Translations under genes and position numbers: made by a program
Shown: positions 23,879-33,340 of the stretch, one piece after another
How the letters are laid out: each line of letters begins with the position of its first letter
How positions within the stretch are numbered: the first letter of the stretch is position 1
Origin: Bacillota bacterium
GTDB taxonomy: Bacteria; Bacillota; Clostridia; Christensenellales; JAEXRW01
Reading direction: 5' to 3'
DNA length: 64,000 bases
Assembly (NCBI GenBank): GCA_023454175.1
Contig: JAEXRW010000036.1
Location: 1 to 64,000, forward strand
The notes under the pieces: generated by a model
Seen by the model: only the letters and a program-made list of their open reading frames with translations
Told to the model about the DNA's origin: nothing
Databases searched by the model: none

Positions 23879-23906
23879 AATATATTGCAAATATTTTGCT
23901 TGTCCA
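23879..23906 (-). promoter_or_regulatory. Probable sigma-A promoter of the DUF4956 gene
   Basis: Minus strand TGGACA, 16-base spacer, TATATT, about 50 bases upstream of the start codon. Confidence 0.5.
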
Positions 23907-24155
23907 CGTACTTTACCAGTATATAATAAATCTCTTTTCATCAAACTGCAACAATTTCCGTTGCTTATGCTCAGGATAGATTTCATACAGGACCGCTGTC
24001 CTATCTGCTTCCCGATTGTAACAGCGGCATTTTGCCTTGCTGTTTGTCCTTACCTCAGGAATGGCCGCCGTGAACGCTTATCTAAACTCAACTGGTTCCG
24101 TATCGCCTTTCATAAATCCATGCCGAGAAATCTCTGACGTTTCCTCTTTACCTGG

Positions 24156-24276
24156 CGGCAATCCAGAATGGTCAAGTACAAGGCGAAGCGAGCATTGGGA
24201 GGGAGGTGTAGCCGGAGGCTACTCCGCACTGACTAAGCGGAGCTTCAACGCAGTAATTGGACATTCTGGGCCGCCG
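24156..24276. repeat. Structured interspersed repeat, copy 5
   Basis: The outer stem is CCAGAATG (24163-24170) with CATTCTGG (24262-24269). The inner stem is GAAGC (24185-24189) with GCTTC (24242-24246). The apical hairpin is GTAGCC-GGA-GGCTAC (24208-24222). It lies directly 3' of the VTC gene. Confidence 0.8.
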
Positions 24277-24284
24277 CCGCCTGT

Positions 24285-25013
24285 TTATTCGTAGCGGCGG
24301 CACATCACATACTTCGATATCGAACTGCGCATATTCGTCGGCGACTGGATCAGCTTGTGGATGATGGCGGGCAGGAACTGGTTGAATTTCACTTCCATGA
24401 TGATCAGGTTGTTGTCCACCATCGGCGTCGTCATCAGGTCCGGGTTGAATATGTCGTATCCGTCGAAATCGGGGAACGCCATGCGCAGGTCCTTGTCAAA
24501 CGTCACGCGCACGTCCTCGATGGGGTATACATACGGCTCGCGCACGTAGTCCACGATCACCTTGGGTTTCATCAGGTTGTTGCGCATCTCCAGGTACAGC
24601 GCCATGCACGGCACCTCCGGGCGTTCCGCCAGGAAATCAAATTCCCCCGCGAGGATCGCGTCAAATTCCTCCCGTGAGAGGCTCGTGGAGTCCTTGCGGA
24701 TGAATTGTCCCGTCTTCACCTTGCGTTCCAGTTTGATGGTCTCGTCGCTGAAATTGTAGATGCGGATGCGGAATTTTTTCCTGTCCGTGTCCCCGTCCAG
24801 CTTCTGGACCATCGCGCTGTCCCAGAAATCATCGAAATACAGGCTGCGGATATGGTATTCGCCCCGCGCCGCCGCATGCTCGTCCACAGGCATCACGCCC
24901 GAGATGCTGTTCCGCAGCGTGTTGTACTCCATGTGGTTCAGGTAAAATTTCAGTTCGTGCCGGTATTTCGTGGCATTCCACGGCACTTTCCGGGGTCTTG
25001 CCTTTGTAGCCAT
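24285..25013 (-). CDS. VTC-domain polyphosphate polymerase family protein
   Basis: The 242-residue protein is a single VTC domain, a tunnel-shaped fold of the triphosphate tunnel metalloenzyme superfamily. Basic tunnel residues occur on successive strands: YRHELKFYL, RSLYFDD, KKFRIRIYN, KLERKVKTG, a Glu/Lys strand (IIMEVKFN) and the terminal SISKYVMCRRYE. In yeast Vtc4 this fold polymerises ATP gamma-phosphate into polyphosphate. Bacterial stand-alone versions are annotated as polyphosphate polymerases, but their activity is less established. It lies between CotH and DUF4956 genes on the same strand. The start follows CGGAGCG. Confidence 0.93.
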   Translation of the reverse strand: MATKARPRKVPWNATKYRHELKFYLNHMEYNTLRNSISGVMPVDEHAAARGEYHIRSLYFDDFWDSAMVQKLDGDTDRKKFRIRIYNFSDETIKLERKVKTGQFIRKDSTSLSREEFDAILAGEFDFLAERPEVPCMALYLEMRNNLMKPKVIVDYVREPYVYPIEDVRVTFDKDLRMAFPDFDGYDIFNPDLMTTPMVDNNLIIMEVKFNQFLPAIIHKLIQSPTNMRSSISKYVMCRRYE

Positions 25014-25043
25014 ACTTCGCTCCGTTTTTATGGTAATAATGCT

Positions 25044-25071
25044 ATTTTATACTTTCCTCAGGATTTGTAAA
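25044..25071 (-). promoter_or_regulatory. Probable sigma-A promoter of the VTC gene
   Basis: Minus strand TTTACA, 16-base spacer, TAAAAT, about 30 bases upstream of the start codon. Confidence 0.55.
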
Positions 25072-25286
25072 CTCTTTGAACCCTATATTTGTTCAGTATG
25101 CACTGCTATTTGCTTCACCCGGCCATTGTAACCACGCCGGATGCATACTGCAACCCACAATTCCGGTTCTTCCAGCTGATGCCAATTGCTGCCTGCAAAA
25201 TTAGAGTCTTCACTAGGATTGTAATCCGATCCATGCCCGTAAGGGCAACACGATCGTACATTGCACACCCCGCAGGTATTATATCG

Positions 25287-25560
25287 TCCCCGCAGGGCTT
25301 ACCGCAATTCTTCACTCTTAACTATTAACTCTTAACTGATTTGAATCCATGCCCGTATGAGTACCACAATGAAACATTGCACACCCCGCCCCCGCTGGGT
25401 ATTAAATCGTCCCCGCAGGGCCATTAAATCATGCCCGCAAGGGCATTCCGCCATTGTACATTCTACATTTTACATTGTACATTGAATACCCCCGCAGGGT
25501 ATTCAATCGTCCCCGCAGGGCATTCCGCAATTCTTAATTATTAATTATTAATTATTAATT
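25287..25560. repeat. Array of CCCGCAGGG and A/T-rich tracts
   Basis: Several CCCCGCAGGG or CCCGCAAGGGCAT elements alternate with CAATTCTTCACTC, ATTGTACATTCTAC and AATTATTAATTATT tracts in this long gap (25072-25554). The right end enters the CotH gene and supplies its final Asn codon and stop at 25555. No gene is seen in the gap. Confidence 0.6.
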
Positions 25561-28500
25561 CTTTTTCGGTGTTGCCGTCGTTGTTGGCGAAGTAGCCGGC
25601 GGCGCCTTCCCTGCCGTGCCGAATATCGTCATCACCTGGTCGTTGCTCAGGCTGAAGTATTTCTGCACGCTGTATATCAGGTACGGCCCGCGCTGGTCGA
25701 TATAGGCCTTCAGGTTTTTCAGGTGCAGGTTCTTCCAGGATTCATAGGTCCCCGCGCCGTTGTCGCCCCATGTCTTGGGCCAGCGCTGCTTGTCCTTCTT
25801 TTTCTCCTCGTTGATCGCGTTAACGACCTCGTTCAACTTGGCCGTGACGCGTTCCTTGCTGAATGTCGTTTTCAGCAATTCCGCGAAGCGGTTCAGGAAT
25901 TTTTGCTTGAAATCCGGGTTCTGCAGCAGTTTGCGGATCATCGTGTTGTTCAGTCCGTGGCCCACGCCCGTCCCAGCTGGGTCCAGGTATTTCCCCACGG
26001 AGTCGTGTTTGGGGTCTGCAAACGTCCAGCAGAAGTCGTACAGGATCCACTTCCATTTGGCCCCCGCCTTGTGCTCGCGGTAGAATTTCACGTTTGCCTG
26101 GTCGGTATTTGCCACATACATCTCCGAGATGATGAAGTCCATGTAGCTCTTGACGTCGATCTGGCTGGTCACAAAATCGTAATTTTCCTTCACCGTCAGG
26201 TCGTGGTTCTCCACGTAGCTCTTCAGTGTCTTCCAGTCCGCGTTGGTGCCCGCGATGATCTCCTTGTCCCCGCCGTTCATCCGCAGCAGGTCCACCGAAG
26301 CCGGGTCGATGCCGTTGTGCTGCGCCACGAAGTGCTCGTTGATCTTCTCGCGGATGTTGTTGATGCCCCAGTACTGGCCGTTGATATAGAGCACGCACTG
26401 CTTGTATGCCTGGATGTCGCAGTTCACCTGCCCCTCCACGATGCTGGAGACCAGCACGTCCCGGATGCCGGTGATATGCGTATCCTGTCCCCCCGGACGC
26501 AGCACGATATCCTTGTATTCGGTATAGGGCCTGCTGCTGAAGAAAGGATAGTTGATGGTGCTGTACCCGTATTGCGGTCTCGCGAGGATGGAAAGGCCCT
26601 TGTTCGGGTTGGCCCGGCTGAATTGCCCCTGGATGCGTACGGCGGCGTCCAGGCCCACGCCCAGTTTCCCGTCTTCGTCGATGTATTCGAAGTGGGCCGG
26701 CTTTTCCACGTTGTTCCACCAGTTGGCTTCCCGGTAGGGGTTCTGTCCCAGGGGCTGCGGTCCGTGTACGTATATCCCCGTATTCTCGTCGAAGAAGTTT
26801 TTGGGGTCTGTGACCAGCGATACGATGGGCAGCGTATGCGGTACGTCGATGAAATACGATGCCGTCATGGTCGCGCTGGGGATGTAGCCGTCCTTGGCGG
26901 CGATGGCCCGTATCACCGTCCCCGCCGGGAATGTCCCCTCGGGCCTGTCCCCGGTCTCGGGGATGACGGAGATCTCCCCGGTGTAAAGCTTCGAGCCCGT
27001 CGTCGGGTCGCTGCCGTCCGTCGTATAGTAGATCTTCGCGCCTTCCGCTGCGGTTAATGTGACCTTCTGCGCGTTCTTGTATTTACCCGGCTGCACAGAA
27101 GTTGCCGGAATGGGCAGCGTCTCCCGCGCCCCCCCGCTGTTCGCCGCGCCGGGCGTGGATGTGGCGAAATAGAAAAAACCCGTGTCGCCGTCTTTGCGGC
27201 CCACGGACATGTTGGCTCTCAGGTTTTCCACCGGCACCCTGTCCAGCAGCTTACCGTCCTTGTCAAAAAGTGCTATGAGCTCCGAAGTGGAATTCAGCCG
27301 GAAATTGGTGTTCAGCTGCTGGTCGGGGTTGGTCACGTTGTATCCGGAAACAAAGACCGTCAGGTATGCCCCCGCGTCCAGCGTCTTTTCGGGAAATCGC
27401 CATTTGGAGGGGTTCGCCGTATTGTCCGTCAGTGCAAAATCTTTCAGGTTCACTGCATGGCTGGATACATTGTGTACCTCCACCCAGTCATAGTAATTGC
27501 CCTTTGCGCTTGCGATGGTGGAAAGGTTGGTGTTGGATGCTTCGCTGATTACCACGTCCCCCAAAGCCACCGGGTTGTTCTTGGTGAAATCGGTATATCC
27601 CGCGTCGGTATTGGGGTATCCCGGCGTCGGTTTGCTGGTGGCGGCCCAGCCCTCGGGTTTCCGCGCGAAGGACATGTCGCTGCCCAGTTCCTTGGTCGTC
27701 ACGCGGTCGATCGCCCTGCCCATGGTATCCGACAGCACCGCCACCCCCTGGTATGTTGAAAGGCGGAAGGGCGCATGCAGCGCTTTTTTATCCGTGCTGT
27801 CGGGGGGCGAGGTGGCGCCCGAGCAGAATACCACGAGGTATTCGCCCGGCTTTATACTGATATCGGGGAATTTCCATTTCATGGGGTTGGCGTCCTCGTC
27901 CGAGAGGCCGAATCCCTTCAGGTTCACGTCGCTGCCGCCTGTATTGGTGATCTCGATCCAGTCCGAGTACTGTCCCGTGTCATCTTTAAAAATGGTGGTG
28001 TTCTTTGCCATCATTTCGCTGAGCACCACGGAGGGTTTCTGGTCCGCGGGCAGCTGCAGGCTCGCCACATACTGCGCATACCCGTTGTCGTCATTGGTGA
28101 ACCCGGGAGTGAATTTCGGGAACTGCGCCCATTTGGTGGGATCTGCCGTTGTCCTGCCGTAGGAGGTGTTGGCGTCCATCGCCGGCACTTCCATCTTGTC
28201 CACCACCGCGCCCTTGTTGTCCGTCAGGATGATGGCATCGCCCTTCGAGCTCAGCCGGAAATTGGCGTGCAGGGGCTTTCCGGCCACGCTCTGCGGTTTG
28301 CCCGAGCAGTAGACCAGGATGTAGCCGTTTGCAGGGATCGATACGTTGGGGAAGGTCCATTCGATGGGCTTCTTCTGGTTGTCCGAGAGTCCCCATCCTG
28401 TCAGGTCCACCTGCGCGTCGTTCGGGTTGTAGAGTTCGAACCAGTCCGAGTACTGCCCCTGGTTGTCCAGCACGGCGGTCTTGTTGCCCGACATGATCTC

Positions 28501-28698
28501 GTTGATATAGATATAGGAGCCTTCCGCGACCTTTGCGTCGGGGTTTATATTTAGGGAGGTGCCCGTCGGGCTGGCGGCAGGCTGGTTCTTTGCGTACTGC
28601 TGTGCCTGCGTGACGGCCGTGTAAATCACCACAGCCACGGCCAGGGCGGCGAGGATCAGGATGATGACTATATTTCTTGCCTTTTTGCTGGCTGCCAT
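25555..28698 (-). CDS. CotH-kinase protein with lamin-tail domains
   Basis: The 1047-residue exported protein has an N-terminal membrane anchor (about 8-28). Three lamin-tail-like beta domains follow (about 60-170, 222-345 and 375-490, each opening INEIMSGN-, LSEMMAKN- or ISEASNTN-like and containing a DWFELYNP-type strand). Then come a chitobiase-type C-terminal beta domain (about 505-610, KIYYTTDGSDPTTG) and a CotH domain (about 620-990). CotH proteins are atypical kinases: Bacillus CotH phosphorylates spore-coat proteins. Here the WILYDFCWTF motif has Cys where many members have Asp. Export plus VTC and DUF4956 neighbours suggests modification of surface proteins. Confidence 0.9.
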   Translation of the reverse strand: MAASKKARNIVIILILAALAVAVVIYTAVTQAQQYAKNQPAASPTGTSLNINPDAKVAEGSYIYINEIMSGNKTAVLDNQGQYSDWFELYNPNDAQVDLTGWGLSDNQKKPIEWTFPNVSIPANGYILVYCSGKPQSVAGKPLHANFRLSSKGDAIILTDNKGAVVDKMEVPAMDANTSYGRTTADPTKWAQFPKFTPGFTNDDNGYAQYVASLQLPADQKPSVVLSEMMAKNTTIFKDDTGQYSDWIEITNTGGSDVNLKGFGLSDEDANPMKWKFPDISIKPGEYLVVFCSGATSPPDSTDKKALHAPFRLSTYQGVAVLSDTMGRAIDRVTTKELGSDMSFARKPEGWAATSKPTPGYPNTDAGYTDFTKNNPVALGDVVISEASNTNLSTIASAKGNYYDWVEVHNVSSHAVNLKDFALTDNTANPSKWRFPEKTLDAGAYLTVFVSGYNVTNPDQQLNTNFRLNSTSELIALFDKDGKLLDRVPVENLRANMSVGRKDGDTGFFYFATSTPGAANSGGARETLPIPATSVQPGKYKNAQKVTLTAAEGAKIYYTTDGSDPTTGSKLYTGEISVIPETGDRPEGTFPAGTVIRAIAAKDGYIPSATMTASYFIDVPHTLPIVSLVTDPKNFFDENTGIYVHGPQPLGQNPYREANWWNNVEKPAHFEYIDEDGKLGVGLDAAVRIQGQFSRANPNKGLSILARPQYGYSTINYPFFSSRPYTEYKDIVLRPGGQDTHITGIRDVLVSSIVEGQVNCDIQAYKQCVLYINGQYWGINNIREKINEHFVAQHNGIDPASVDLLRMNGGDKEIIAGTNADWKTLKSYVENHDLTVKENYDFVTSQIDVKSYMDFIISEMYVANTDQANVKFYREHKAGAKWKWILYDFCWTFADPKHDSVGKYLDPAGTGVGHGLNNTMIRKLLQNPDFKQKFLNRFAELLKTTFSKERVTAKLNEVVNAINEEKKKDKQRWPKTWGDNGAGTYESWKNLHLKNLKAYIDQRGPYLIYSVQKYFSLSNDQVMTIFGTAGKAPPATSPTTTATPKKN

Positions 28699-29068
28699 TT
28701 GTTGCGACCTCGAATTTCGATATTGGATGCTGGAACACTTTTTGTCGAAACTTATTCCTTATTTTATCACAGACTCTTTCGCAAGTCTATCGTATATGTT
28801 AAGAGAGTATAAACTTTGCATGAACCCAAATGGGCGCCCGTGCTCTGTCCTGTATCTGATTATTCCCGCTTATTTTGTTTTAATAGCCACTGGCGTATAA
28901 TGTAAATGACAGGATGCGGTTTAAGGTATGTTTGATGATGCCGTTAAGCCGCATTGATCATGTGAATGTTTATCGGGGATACGGCCGGGCGGCCCTGCGT
29001 GCCGGTAGGATTCTTCGAATCCGTCTGGAAGCCTTGTTGATTTTCTTAACCGATAGGGAGTGTTATTC
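28699..29068. other. Divergent intergenic region
   Basis: The region separates the minus-strand CotH gene from the plus-strand 29069 gene. A probable CotH promoter lies at 28761-28789. Nothing else recognisable was seen. Confidence 0.5.
28761..28789 (-). promoter_or_regulatory. Probable sigma-A promoter of the CotH gene
   Basis: Minus strand TAGACT, 17-base spacer, TAAAAT, about 65 bases upstream of the start codon. Confidence 0.5.
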
Positions 29069-29524
29069 ATGGATGGCCCGAAACGGGAAAAGCCGCGTCC
29101 GCCCTTCCGGGATTTTTATCGCAGCACGTGGGCATTCAGCCATGGTCCAGTGTACGGCAGGTATAAAAACATGGAGAGCATCATCATCTGTAAAGATGGC
29201 AGGGTCTTCAGGGAGAAATACTATGATGCATATCGTGTTATCATGTACGTGTTTCCTTTACTTGTTGTGATCTCACCGCTGGTATCCTACTTTCTCCCCT
29301 GGCCGGATACCACCGGTACTATGAAAGCCGCTGAAAGCAATACGCTGTATGATGAATATCATTCCACACAAAGACTTGTATCTTTAATCTTTGCCTTGGT
29401 ATTGCTGGTGGCCTATTTTATAGGTCTGCCCGTTATTCGCTATGTATGGAATCGTTTCAAACTGATCCATGAGGATGACCCGGCGAGTCGTATGGAGCTA
29501 AATAACGAGTTCTTCGAACTGTAA
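29069..29524 (+). CDS. Small two-helix membrane protein, unknown
   Basis: The 151-residue protein starts at ATG 29069, 8 bases after AGGGAG; the GTG at 29060 overlaps that site. It has a basic soluble N-terminus (MDGPKREKPRPPFRDFYR) and two clear membrane helices (about 69-90 and 117-138) separated by a loop of about 26 residues. The C-terminus is acidic (EDDPASRMELNNEFFEL). No family is recognised. It precedes two glycosyltransferase genes on the same strand but is about 290 bases from the first, so co-transcription is uncertain. Confidence 0.65.
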   Translation: MDGPKREKPRPPFRDFYRSTWAFSHGPVYGRYKNMESIIICKDGRVFREKYYDAYRVIMYVFPLLVVISPLVSYFLPWPDTTGTMKAAESNTLYDEYHSTQRLVSLIFALVLLVAYFIGLPVIRYVWNRFKLIHEDDPASRMELNNEFFEL

Positions 29525-29817
29525 TCCGTTGGATGTTCTGCCTTTTGTTATCTGGACATTTTTGATGTTTCGGACGGTTTCGAGTAAGGATTTATGAAAG
29601 GTCACTGGCAGTTGGATTCCAATCTTTGTTGATTTGTTGCCTTTCCTTTTGTTTCATAACATAATGCGTGTCCCGCTGCCCCTCCCAGGCTCCATTTTTG
29701 ATACGGTTCGGCAGAATATTTCAACCGGTTTCCATCCCGGTGTTATTGCCTTTGATTTGGCAACTATTTATAATCTGTGGCAGCACATCTATTTTTTTCT
29801 TTGCCGGGGAGTCTCAT

Positions 29818-31500
29818 ATGAAAAAGCTGTTGACCAGGGCCGCCCTTACAGGTGCCACCGCTGTCGTTGTTTACCTGATGGCCGCCAATTTCGTGCTCCA
29901 CATGGTCACGGGCTGGCAGTATGGCCTTTTCTTTGATGAGTTCTACTATTATTCCATGAGTGATCATCTGGCTTTCGGTTATATGGACGTCCCGCCCGTC
30001 GCGGGCTGGCTCATGGCGCTCTCCCGCCTGCTGCTGGGGGATTCCGTTCCGGCCATGCGTGTATTCCCGGCATTGGCTGGCTCATTCGCCATGCTCTTTG
30101 CCGCCCTCACCGCACGCAGGATGGGTGGTGGACGTTTCGCGCAAGGCCTCACGGCGCTTACCGTTATGCTCGCGCCCGTGTTCATGACCTATTTCGGCAT
30201 GTTCACATACGATGCCTTCGACCAGCTGTTGTCCGCCATGGTGGTTTTCATGGTTGCCAGGATATTAAAAGGTGAAGCCAATCCCCGTACATGGGTCCTG
30301 CTGGGTGTCATCGCCGGGATCGGCCTGATGACCAAGATCACGATGGGCTTCCTGCTAATATGCCTCGTCGTAGGGATCCTGCTCACCCGCGCCCGCAAAT
30401 ACCTTGCCGGCAAATGGTTGTGGATCACCCTGGCTATTGCAGTGGCATGCTTCCTCCCCTTTATCGCCTGGCAGGCTGTGAACGGTTTCCCCATTGTGGA
30501 ATACCTGCGTTCCTACAGGGGCGCGCGCACTTACTCCCCTTCGCCGCTGGATCTGCTCCAGAATATATTTGCGGCCATGAACCCGCCCTCAGTGCTGCTC
30601 TGGCTGGGCGGCCTCGTACTGCTCTTCACGAAGCAGGGGCGCACATTCCGGCCCTTTGCGTGGGCGTTTCTGGCCTATTTTGCCCTGGCTTCCATTTTTG
30701 CCGTGCGGTTCTATGCCCTTGCAGGCGTCCTGCTGCCCCTCGTGGCCTTCGGCGCCGTCTGCCTGGAGCGGAACTACCGCTGGGAGCCGTTGCAGGATAC
30801 GGGCTCTCCCGGTGCGCAGGAAGTTGGTCCCCTGCCCAATCACGATATTCCCGCCCAGAAAAACGCGGCTCCAAAGAATGATTTGAACGTGCCGCCGAAA
30901 AAGAAAAAGGGCACGGTTTGGACGCTGAAGGTGGCATACATTGTCGTCCTTTGCCTGCTCGGAGCCGCCCTCACCCCGCTCAATATCCCCGTGCTTTCCC
31001 CCGGGGACTCTGTCGCGTACAATAGCGCGGTCGGCTACTCCAATTACGTGAAATGGGATACCGTCCAGTCTACCGGCATCCCCACGTTCCTCGCCGGTCG
31101 CCTGGGCTGGGAGGAACAGGCGAAGGCCATATCTGACGTATACCATTCTCTGCCCGAAGATGAACAGAAATACTGCGCCATCTACTGCAGCCGTTACGGT
31201 GCGGTGGGTGCCATGGATTATTGTGGCAAAAAGTACGGCCTCCCGCCGGCCATCAGCGCCAACATGGGCGCCTATTATTGGGGCTTTGATGGCTATGACG
31301 GTCGGTGCGTCATTTTTGTAAACCCGGGGCCTGACTTCTACGGGAAGCTGCAGGACTATTTCAAAGACGTTAAGACTGTCCTCGGTCCCGCCGCTGCCCC
31401 CTATTCCCTTCTGACAGGCGCATACCGCTACATATACATCTGCAGGGGCCTCAAAATATCCACGGACCTGTTTTGGGGGATATTGCGCACATACACCTGA
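29818..31500 (+). CDS. GT39-family membrane glycosyltransferase, copy 1
   Basis: The 560-residue protein starts at ATG 29818 with GGGGAG 6 bases upstream; an in-frame extension to 29668 lacks a site. It has an N-terminal helix, then the conserved acidic pair in FFDEFYYY (Asp40, Glu41) of the first outer loop, which is the GT39/ArnT (PMT-like) catalytic signature. About ten more hydrophobic segments follow to residue 330. A basic cytoplasmic insert PPKKKKG near 357 precedes another helix and an outer C-terminal domain (about 400-560). Such enzymes transfer sugars from polyprenyl-phosphate donors. The acceptor is unknown. Confidence 0.9.
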   Translation: MKKLLTRAALTGATAVVVYLMAANFVLHMVTGWQYGLFFDEFYYYSMSDHLAFGYMDVPPVAGWLMALSRLLLGDSVPAMRVFPALAGSFAMLFAALTARRMGGGRFAQGLTALTVMLAPVFMTYFGMFTYDAFDQLLSAMVVFMVARILKGEANPRTWVLLGVIAGIGLMTKITMGFLLICLVVGILLTRARKYLAGKWLWITLAIAVACFLPFIAWQAVNGFPIVEYLRSYRGARTYSPSPLDLLQNIFAAMNPPSVLLWLGGLVLLFTKQGRTFRPFAWAFLAYFALASIFAVRFYALAGVLLPLVAFGAVCLERNYRWEPLQDTGSPGAQEVGPLPNHDIPAQKNAAPKNDLNVPPKKKKGTVWTLKVAYIVVLCLLGAALTPLNIPVLSPGDSVAYNSAVGYSNYVKWDTVQSTGIPTFLAGRLGWEEQAKAISDVYHSLPEDEQKYCAIYCSRYGAVGAMDYCGKKYGLPPAISANMGAYYWGFDGYDGRCVIFVNPGPDFYGKLQDYFKDVKTVLGPAAAPYSLLTGAYRYIYICRGLKISTDLFWGILRTYT

Positions 31501-31623
31501 GTACGAAACACCAGGCGATTTTCTTTTAACCCTATGTCTTTCATCTGTACGGTGGTACGTAGCGTGTGTCAATCTGTAAATGATTTTAATATGATTTAGT
31601 TTTCTTTATGGGGGGAATGTCGT

Positions 31624-33294
31624 ATGAAAAAGCTGTTTACCAAAGCCGTCCTCACAGGCGCTGCAGCGATTATCGTCTATTTGATGGTCGCCAATCTCGT
31701 CTTTCATATCGCCACAGGCTGGCAGTACGGCTTTTTCTTTGATGAGTTTTATTACTATACCATGAGTAATCATCTGGACTTCGGCTACATGGATGTCGCG
31801 CCCGTCACAGCCTGGCTCATGGCGCTTTCCCGCCTTATAATGGGCGATTCCATCGTGGCCATGCACGTTTTCCCGGCCATCGCGGGTTCCTTTGCCATGC
31901 TCTTTGCCGCCCTCACCGCGCGGAAGATGGGCGGGGGCCGGTTCTCTCAGCTCCTCACGGCCCTCGTCGTGATGCTCGCGCCTGTGCTGATGACCCTTTT
32001 CAGCATGTTCATCTATGATGCGTTCGACCAGCTGATGGCCGCCATTGTGGTATTTATAGTTGCGAAGGTCCTGAAGGGCGAAGCCACGCCCCGGTTTTGG
32101 GTCCTCTTCGGGTTCGTTGCCGGCATCGGTCTGCTGGTAAAAATAACGATAGGTTTCCTCCTTGTTTGCCTCATCGTCGGGATCCTGCTCACCCGTACCC
32201 GCAAACGCATTGCAACCAAATGGTTCTGGGTCTCCGCCGCCATCGCGTTTGCCTGCTTCATTCCCTACATCGTCTGGCAGGCCGTACACGGTTTCCCCAT
32301 ATACGAGTACCTGCGCGCCTATGCGAGCATCCGCACCGTCAAACCCTCCGTGCCTGAGATGCTTGTCAATATCATAATAGTTATGAACCCCGCATCCATT
32401 CTGCTCTGGCTGGGCGGCCTGGTGCTGCTTTTTACGAAACGGGGCCGGACGTTCCGGCCTTTCGCCTGGGCTTTCCTTATCTATTTTGCGCTGGCGGCCA
32501 TCCTGTCTATCAAGTTTTATGCGCTGGTGGGCGTCCTGCTCCCTCTGATAGCCTTTGGCGCTGTCTGCCTGGAAAGGAATTACCGCCGCGCTCCGCAGGA
32601 CGATCTTCCCGTTCAGCAGGACGGTTTTCCGCTGCCCCTTCAGGGTTCAGGCGGCACGACGGACGGTCTGCCGGCGTCAAAGCCGCCGAAGAAGAAAAAG
32701 GGCCGTCTGTCCTGGGCGCTGAAGGTATCGTACCTCGTAGTCCTTTGCCTGTTCGGCGCCGCATTCGCCCCGTTGAATCTCCCCATGCTTTCCCCCCAGG
32801 ATACCGCCGTATGGAATAATCTCGTGGGTGTATCGTCCATTGTCCGCTGGGACAGCACCATCCGCACCGAGGTCCCCACACTCCTTGCCGGCCGCCTGGG
32901 CTGGGAGGAAGCCGTGCAGGCTGTGGCCCAGCTTTACCATTCCCTGCCCGAAGCAGAGCAGAATGATTGCACGATTTACGGCAGCACATATGGCATTACC
33001 GGCGCCCTGGAGTACTACGGCAGAAAGTACGGCCTCCCTCGCCCCGTCAGCGCCCACATGGGCTGCTACTACTGGGGTCATGACGAAATGGATGGGAAAT
33101 GTGTTATCTTCGTGGGTATGGGCGTGAATTATTACTGGGAACTGGAGAACTATTTTGATGAGATAAAAATCATCCCCAGCCCTGTTTCCGTTCCGTATTC
33201 CACGCTCTTTATAAACTCCCAGCCCGTATACGTCTGCCGGGGCCTGAAAATACCGCTGGATGAATTTTGGGAGAAGATGCGCAGCTACAGTTAA
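31624..33294 (+). CDS. GT39-family membrane glycosyltransferase, copy 2
   Basis: The 556-residue protein is a close paralog of the preceding gene across its whole length: same start (MKKLFTKAVLTGA), same FFDEFYYY acidic pair, same PPKKKKG insert near residue 358 and the same outer domain. GGGGGG precedes the ATG by about 8 bases. The gene lies 123 bases downstream, so the pair is probably a tandem duplication in one operon. Divergence is greatest in the insert and outer domain, which suggests a different acceptor or donor. Confidence 0.9.
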   Translation: MKKLFTKAVLTGAAAIIVYLMVANLVFHIATGWQYGFFFDEFYYYTMSNHLDFGYMDVAPVTAWLMALSRLIMGDSIVAMHVFPAIAGSFAMLFAALTARKMGGGRFSQLLTALVVMLAPVLMTLFSMFIYDAFDQLMAAIVVFIVAKVLKGEATPRFWVLFGFVAGIGLLVKITIGFLLVCLIVGILLTRTRKRIATKWFWVSAAIAFACFIPYIVWQAVHGFPIYEYLRAYASIRTVKPSVPEMLVNIIIVMNPASILLWLGGLVLLFTKRGRTFRPFAWAFLIYFALAAILSIKFYALVGVLLPLIAFGAVCLERNYRRAPQDDLPVQQDGFPLPLQGSGGTTDGLPASKPPKKKKGRLSWALKVSYLVVLCLFGAAFAPLNLPMLSPQDTAVWNNLVGVSSIVRWDSTIRTEVPTLLAGRLGWEEAVQAVAQLYHSLPEAEQNDCTIYGSTYGITGALEYYGRKYGLPRPVSAHMGCYYWGHDEMDGKCVIFVGMGVNYYWELENYFDEIKIIPSPVSVPYSTLFINSQPVYVCRGLKIPLDEFWEKMRSYS

Positions 33295-33309
33295 TAACTT
33301 TGTTCGGTC

Positions 33310-33340
33310 GTATAGGGGCCGCTGTCCACAGCGACCCTAT
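33310..33340. repeat. GCTG-TCCA-CAGC hairpin repeat, copy 4
   Basis: TATAGGGGCCGCTGTCCACA begins the element; the arms extend to TATA with one mismatch. It lies 15 bases after the GT39 stop and may act as a terminator. Confidence 0.75.

Noticed and set aside
25287..25560. Possible CRISPR array
   Set aside because: The repeated CCCGCAGGG units are short, unevenly spaced and separated by A/T tracts that are themselves repeats. No cas gene is present.
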